Positions 58,631 through 64,000 of a stretch of DNA of 64,000 nucleotides are shown here, in pieces; position 1 is the first letter of the stretch; every line of letters starts with the position of its first letter. The notes beneath the pieces are model-generated. The model was not told the DNA's origin. It saw only the letters and a program-made list of their open reading frames with translations, and made no database searches. A program made the position numbers and the translations under genes. The stretch is taken from the NCBI GenBank assembly GCA_036872755.1, contig JAVHNS010000005.1:558001-622000 (forward strand), read 5' to 3'. Source of the DNA: Orbilia blumenaviensis. Taxonomy: Eukaryota; Ascomycota; Orbiliomycetes; Orbiliales; Orbiliaceae.

Positions 58631-60107
58631 TCAGAAACCCTCTGTATGTTCCTCTAGCCAATTCCAAAATTTAAGTGCTCCCCCGCTTTCACAGTTTTCA
58701 ATGACGTCGGATCGCATTGGACCTATCCGACCCCAGGGGATAATAACTGAGCCGTTCTTTGACTGATCGATTTCTGGTGAGAGTGTTGCATATAGTTCAG
58801 TCAACCCACCAAAACGTGGTGGGTGCAGAAATGTCCACTAAAGTGATTATATGTAGTCAGTGAGCTCATGAGTGCTAACACCTATAGAATATTCCTAGTG
58901 GGTGATACATACGCCGAGAGTCCTCAACAGTAAACTATGTCTTAATAAATCCGTTTTCAGGTTTCCGGGGTTGGGTGCCTAAGAGCTGTCAGCTTATACC
59001 GTCATCTTACGAACGGATAAATTTAAATAAATATTCAAAAGGCACATGAAAATTGAGGGATCCAGGCAACCTACAACGGCAATAATTCCAGTATCATTAT
59101 ATTTCGCGGCATATCCTTTCGCCATCATAGTATTTGCGCATTTACTCTGTGCATACTTGAGCCACGTATCCAGTCCTGGGATACTCGTCAGTGGTGGGAT
59201 ACCCTTGGCTTCGATATTTTCATAATTGATTCCGCCGGCTGGAGCCGCATGTGAGCCGATCGAAGATAAGAATACGACCCTCACGGAGTCTTTGGGTGCG
59301 AATTTGGCGGTTTCGATGAGGATGTTTTGGAGGTGGCGTTGAAGTACAAAGGGACCGAGAACATTGGTTCCAAATTGTAGATCCCATCCCTGGAGGACTT
59401 TAGCTATCGATCGGACGAAAGGAGTGTACTCTTGTCGACATTTCAATTACCTGTGCACTTCTCCAACTTGTGGGAGGGGCCATTACGCCTGCATTGTGGA
59501 CCACTGCATCCAGTCTTCTCTCCTGCGAAATAAGCTTGTCGGCCGCAGGCTTTAGAGTAGTGAGATCGCTGAGATCCAGCTGCAGAAACTCTACTCCTCC
59601 ATCAGACTTGGGATAGTCCTCCTTAATGTTGGCTACGGCATCTGCTCCGTTTTTTTCAGACCTTCCAGCGATATAGACTTTTGCGTTTTTAGAATAAAGT
59701 ATCTAACGTTTCACAGCATGATAAGTTATTGCACTTTAGACCAAGTATTATTAATCAAGTAAACTAGCATGTGCTACTGGTATACTTCGTTCATTTCCAT
59801 TGACCAAACAGACACAGGTTAGAAACCAAACAGAATATTGATATTACTAACCTTCGCAAGCTCATACCCTATCCCGGTGGATGCACCTGTTACCAAGTAG
59901 ACCTAAACGCACAACGCCAATTGATACCGCCCGTTAGTTCAATGCAGAAACTAAACGCCCAATGGAGATATTCTTAACCAAAAAGGTCATAGCTACCTTT
60001 CCGGACAAATCAGGAACATCTTTCTCCTCGAATCCCGGCTTGGGAGGGAAGCCTTCTGCCGTGATGAGTTGCCACAGTGCCGTATAGACACCGTAGAGAA
60101 GAGCCAT
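58631..60107 (-). CDS. Short-chain dehydrogenase/reductase (retinol-dehydrogenase/WWOX-like)
   Basis: NAD(P)-dependent oxidoreductase of the classical SDR type, about 320 residues in six exons. The start at 60107 reads MALLYGVYTALWQLITAEGF. The cofactor loop is VYLVTGASTGIGYELAK, then VYIAGRSEKNGADAV and LQLDLSDLTTLKPAADKL. The NAG motif is AVVHNAGVMAPP, and FGTNVLGPFVLQRHL carries the conserved Asn. The active site has VVFLSSIGSHAAP and the catalytic pair in WLKYAQSKCANTMM (Tyr-x3-Lys). After GIIAV an intron leads to APNPGNLKTDLLRHSLLLRT. A last exon reads WTFLHPPRFGGLTELYATLS and IIPWGRIGPMRSDVIENC, with the stop at 58631. Without these two small exons the gene would look truncated at 58994. 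Substrate unknown. Confidence 0.9.
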
Positions 60108-60461
60108 GGTAGTTACGGTGTTGGAGGGGCTGAGATTTTAGTCTTGCAAGTGCCGAATTGGCCTGGCCAGTGCCTTTGAGATCTATTGCCGGGAATCCTG
60201 GTAATCGAATCGACGGAACCTGCACGACTGTCTACTGCACGATTGAGAAGCCAGGGGGCACGTTCAAAATACCACATGCAACACATTTATTCCAGCACAA
60301 CGACAAGTGGACATGGGAGGGAAACTCAGAACCGCCTCGATTATGCTCGATATTAAACTGTCCTTCGGGATCGGGTACAACTAAGGGGGTTCGTTATGAT
60401 AACAATAGTACCCGAGAATCATGTAGAAATAACCAGCACTCAATGTCACAGCACCATAAGC
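60108..60461. promoter_or_regulatory. Shared divergent promoter region
   Basis: A 354-bp gap separates the start of the short-chain dehydrogenase (-) from that of the acidic secreted protein (+), so it must hold both promoters. No individual factor site can be named. Confidence 0.4.
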
Positions 60462-61265
60462 ATGTATCCCTTACTCGTGGTCCTCCTACTATCCCCGACC
60501 CTCATAAACGGCTTCTCCCTAGCGTTCCTCCGCACCTCTCCGGCCAAAAATCAAGGGATTAACTGGATAACCAACCAGGCCGTCCCCAATATTGAATCCC
60601 TCAGCAAATGCTTCCCCGTTCCATTTCAATACTTCGACATAGCCCAATTCATCCCTGACAACGCATCACCAGAATATCTGACGGAGTACAAGATCAAAGA
60701 AAGCTACGATCCTAGCAAAAACCTTTATTGGATTAATATACCTGGTGTTTCGATCACCAAGGTTGAATTTTATACGGGGTCAGATTGTAAGAATGCGGTT
60801 TACCAACAAGACGAGGAAGGCGCTCTGAAGCTATCGGTGTCGAGGGTAAGCCAGGTGAAACCTCAGAATGCTAGGCAGCAGCTGCCGCAAAATATACCGA
60901 GTATCCCAGAGGAAGAAGAAGATGAAAACTACTACCACGATTTCGATATTGATATACCGGAATCAGAGACCACGGAGCAGCAAATCGAGGCACAGTCAAA
61001 TGTGGGGGACTTAGGGACGACGGTACAGGAAAAGATGGACGTTGAGCCGCCGGTGGATGGTGAAACACAAGAAGAGGGGATTAGTCGACAGGAAAGGAAC
61101 TTCTTACGATTTTACGATGATGTAGAGAGTGATGGCGGTATCGCGCTGGATAGCAAATCCACCACATTACAATGGAGCGAGAATTGGAAGAGCTTCAAAT
61201 TCTCCTATATCTATGTGCCCACGGCGAGGTCACGCGTCACTAACCCCAGAGATCGGGACTTATAA
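60462..61265 (+). CDS. Secreted acidic protein, uncharacterised
   Basis: Single exon. The frame is open further upstream, but the ATG at 60462 starts a clean signal peptide, MYPLLVVLLLSPTLINGFSL, so I chose it (267 residues). The first 130 residues look folded, with two cysteines (SLSKCFPVPFQYF; FYTGSDCKNAVYQ) that may form a disulfide. The middle is strongly acidic and likely disordered (IPSIPEEEEDENYYHDFDID). The end is basic (VPTARSRVTNPRDRDL). No known domain. The dehydrogenase lies divergently upstream and the laccase converges from downstream. The pattern of signal peptide, small two-Cys domain and acidic tail occurs in many fungal hypothetical secreted proteins. Confidence 0.7.
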   Translation: MYPLLVVLLLSPTLINGFSLAFLRTSPAKNQGINWITNQAVPNIESLSKCFPVPFQYFDIAQFIPDNASPEYLTEYKIKESYDPSKNLYWINIPGVSITKVEFYTGSDCKNAVYQQDEEGALKLSVSRVSQVKPQNARQQLPQNIPSIPEEEEDENYYHDFDIDIPESETTEQQIEAQSNVGDLGTTVQEKMDVEPPVDGETQEEGISRQERNFLRFYDDVESDGGIALDSKSTTLQWSENWKSFKFSYIYVPTARSRVTNPRDRDL

Positions 61266-61450
61266 TCTTATCAAAAAATTAATAAATAAATAAATATCTA
61301 TATAGAAAATTCAAGCATGTTTCCAAGAAAAGCAATCACCAAGTCCCCCCAAACACCCGATTATTAAACCAAGACCGAGTTACGCCAATTAAGCGAGAAA
61401 AGAAATAGCAAGGAAATTTCTATTCAAAAGAATACCTGATGCAGTGGGGT

Positions 61451-63804
61451 TTATGCCCCCGAATCTCGGATGCCTTCTCTTGCTGGATTGGTTTTCCAAT
61501 CACTTCTCCACCGCTCGCATTGCTCGTGGTAGAGCTTGACTTGCCTTCCACTAAACTGCTCCAGGATCTCGCTTTCGCGTTCAATAAATTGCACCGCGAA
61601 TCCCGTACTGGAGTGGAATGCCAGATGGCAGTGGAGGAGCCAAGCCTGCAGAAATGTGATCACTATATTAGTCACGTGCCACAAGACCTGAATACTCAAA
61701 ATACTGTTATATTTGACTTACACCAGGGTTGTTCGTCTGGAACGCAATTACCAAAAACCCGCCACCGGGAAGCACCGCTGTATCCCTTCTCATAGGATTA
61801 TCCAGATCATACTTGACAGGCGTGGCTTTATTGAATTGCTCATGTGTGACTTGAGCCAAAACAGCAAAGTCGTGGCCATGCAGATGGATCGGATGATCCA
61901 GAGGAACGGTACGCTTTCCCTGACTTGCCTCAGTATAGTTCGCATTGATTACGAAATATACCCATTTGTCCTTTTCATTCAGGTATATCGACTGATAGGA
62001 CGGTGGGAATGGCTGGCGCTCCCCCTCCAGCCCAAGGTAGGAATACGTTGGGTGTGTCCTATACATCAAACAATTACGAACTTGATTAGCATCTAAACCC
62101 TCAAGCCGGGCTCTAACCATATTCTTATGCATGGTTGTCAGGGTGAACCTACCACTCAACAGCAAATGTGGCGTTTGCCATGTTCCACCTGTACTGGTCC
62201 GCCTCTTCATAGGGCGTTGACTCGTTTGGGAAGGAAACCGAGCTTATATAGAACCCCTCCAACATCTTTTCTGGTGGTGGGGGTACCTTCCTCTTCACAA
62301 TCGGCCTGACCAGTTCCTTTGGCTCGTCCCGACACATCTTCTGGTCCCTGCAGTTCGAGACCGTTGGAGGGTCCTCTGTCGAGCTGGCATTGTACCGGAC
62401 GATCCCAGTCCGGGCATCCTCTGCCGTACAGTCAACTGGCGAGGTGCCCGGGGGGATTAGACAAGCCTTCATGTTTATCCAGAAGTCCGTCTGCTCGGAG
62501 GTATTTGCATCCGCCTCGACCACGATATCATACCGTTGGCCTACGATATAACCCAGTCAGCACCCTGTATCAACTATACAACAGCATTGTTATTACAAAA
62601 TCTATCATCAAACACCTACCGATGGCGACATTGATCACATCCGTCTTGTACGGCTCAATTGGGACGAAATCCGCCGCCGCAACCCAGAAAGTATGCCCGT
62701 CGATCCAGAACGTCTGCATATACGTCGTGCTCGTATTGATCAGACGCAGTCGATACCTCCTCCCCCTCCTGAACACAATATCCGAGAGTCCTCCCTTCTT
62801 GCTCACACACCTCGGGTCCGTCGAATTACATGGGAACCTCCACTTCCCATTCAACAACTTGGAATCTGGAAGTGGAGGTATCCCACGGACCTCGTTGTAG
62901 TAGAGCGTGAAGGCAGGGGTATGGAACCAGTCGGTAAGCATAAGGGTGTACTCTTCATCATAGTTTGCACTGCTCGGCCCATGAATGACAATGGGTCCGA
63001 CGACACCATCGGTGTACTGGAGCGAGAAGTGGGAATGGTACCAGCTGGTCCCGTATTGGTTGGCACGCCACTTGTAGGTCATACTCTTGCCTACCGGGAT
63101 TGGGCACTGGGTTATTCCAGATGCCCCGTCCATACGGTTTGTTCCAAGCTGATGGATTCCGTGGAAGTGGATCGAGGTTCCATTACCATTGCTAAGTCGG
63201 TTTTTTACGGTAACCTCTATGATGATATATATCATTAGCTCTGCTAACCTTTTTGATAGATTCCCATATACTAAGGATACTCTTGCTCCCACATGTATTC
63301 ATACATGGAATGGGGCTTGAGTATACATACTTGGGTATATACACCCAAGTGTCATCCAGATATAATTATGCAGGGGACTGATTGAAGTTTCAACATACCG
63401 AAAGTATCTCCCCAGTTGCCTTCCAACTTCGGCCCAGGATACTGCCCGTTTACAAGCATCTTACTAACGGTGTACCCGTCCGGTGCGATCTCTCCGTTAG
63501 TGATGATGAGCTCGTACTTGCGTACCACACCCTTAGGCACCTCTTTAAGGTCCTCGAAGTCAGTCCAAATGTTGTGCCCATTGTCCCAACACGCTCGATT
63601 AGCTGGTGAATGCCAACAACCCGGAGGGGTATCATAAATAGAAGAAGGATCAGAAGGAGGAAGGCTTGGGATATTGCAATCAGACTGCTGTGCAGGAGGT
63701 GATGATGATGGTGACGGCGACGCTGATAGCGGTGACGGTGGTGGATAGGCCCCAGCACCTATGGACCCTACCAGAAGGGTCCAAAAAGCGGCTTGGATTC
63801 GCAT
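61451..63804 (-). CDS. Laccase-type multicopper oxidase
   Basis: Secreted copper oxidase of phenols with O2 as acceptor; roughly 650 residues in five exons. The signal peptide [20 protein letters not shown] is followed by a Pro/Ser stretch. The copper motifs are all present: L1 [18 protein letters not shown]2 [20 protein letters not shown]3 [15 protein letters not shown] and L4 [20 protein letters not shown]. Introns fall after NWGDTF, in [10 protein letters not shown], at [15 protein letters not shown] and before AWLLHCH. The position ten residues after the T1 cysteine is Phe. The protein ends IRDSGA, close to the DSG-L/V/I plug that closes the solvent channel in ascomycete laccases. Together these mark a true asco-laccase. 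Confidence 0.95.
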
Positions 63805-64000
63805 GATACTATCACAAGATTGATATCTCTCAAGGTTATAAGATGGAAGGATAATATATTCAAACGAAGTCTTCGTCTTCTTGGTCTAATAGACCTAGGT
63901 ATCGATATTGATGGGAGCTTTGTTCAACTTCCCAGTGGGACACCCACATTATATACTATCCCACAAATCTCACGTGATCTAGCCTCCATACCGGTCTTTA
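63805..64000. other. Laccase upstream flank
   Basis: AT-rich 5' flank of the minus-strand laccase gene, with TATA-like sequences (for example near 63950) on the upstream side. The window ends here. Confidence 0.35.

Noticed and set aside
58994..59090. Apparent frameshift or truncation of the short-chain dehydrogenase after GIIAVV
   Set aside because: A GT donor after GIIAV followed by two further exons (APNPGNLKTDLLRH and FLHPPRFGGLTELYATLS) restores the full family C-terminus with a stop at 58631. The gene is intact.

Overview
The window is nuclear DNA of a filamentous ascomycete (Pezizomycotina). Most genes are broken by short GT-AG introns, commonly 45-165 nt. The families are typical of that group: a PNP_UDP-NACHT-ankyrin NLR, a Pth11/rhodopsin-type seven-helix receptor, an ascomycete-type laccase with a C-terminal DSG-A tail, a fungal tyrosinase, a zinc-cluster regulator and an R-SNARE of the VAMP7/Nyv1 type. 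I cannot fix the class. Gene density is low: 19 well-supported protein genes and one tRNA in 64 kb, with long AT-rich gaps.

Layout. The left third (0-24 kb) holds a secreted GH17 beta-1,3-glucanase (-), a nine-exon zinc-cluster regulator (-), a dinucleoside polyphosphate phosphorylase (+), an intron-containing tRNA-Leu (-), a vacuolar-type R-SNARE (+), a two-helix membrane protein (+) and a basic disordered protein (-).

The centre (27-38 kb) looks like a defence-type island. It carries three tandem, diverged beta-trefoil protease-inhibitor genes (MEROPS I66, cospin/cnispin type). A 1193-residue PNP_UDP-NACHT-ankyrin receptor follows directly on the same strand.

Next come an S1/P1 nuclease (+), a LOG-family phosphoribohydrolase (-), a Tautomerase_3-type protein (+) and a metallophosphoesterase (-). 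A 0.84-kb foldback element with long terminal inverted repeats lies between the last of these and a Pth11-like receptor (-).

The right third is rich in secreted proteins: a tyrosinase (-), a cysteine-rich protein in which every repeat module is one phase 1-1 exon (+), an acidic secreted protein (+) and a laccase (-), with a short-chain dehydrogenase (-) among them.

The two most novel-looking items are the exon-modular cysteine-rich protein at 56.1-57.5 kb and the inhibitor trio beside the NLR at 27.0-38.0 kb. Exon joins were worked out by hand from splice consensus and frame continuity. Joins that need a weak splice site are marked.
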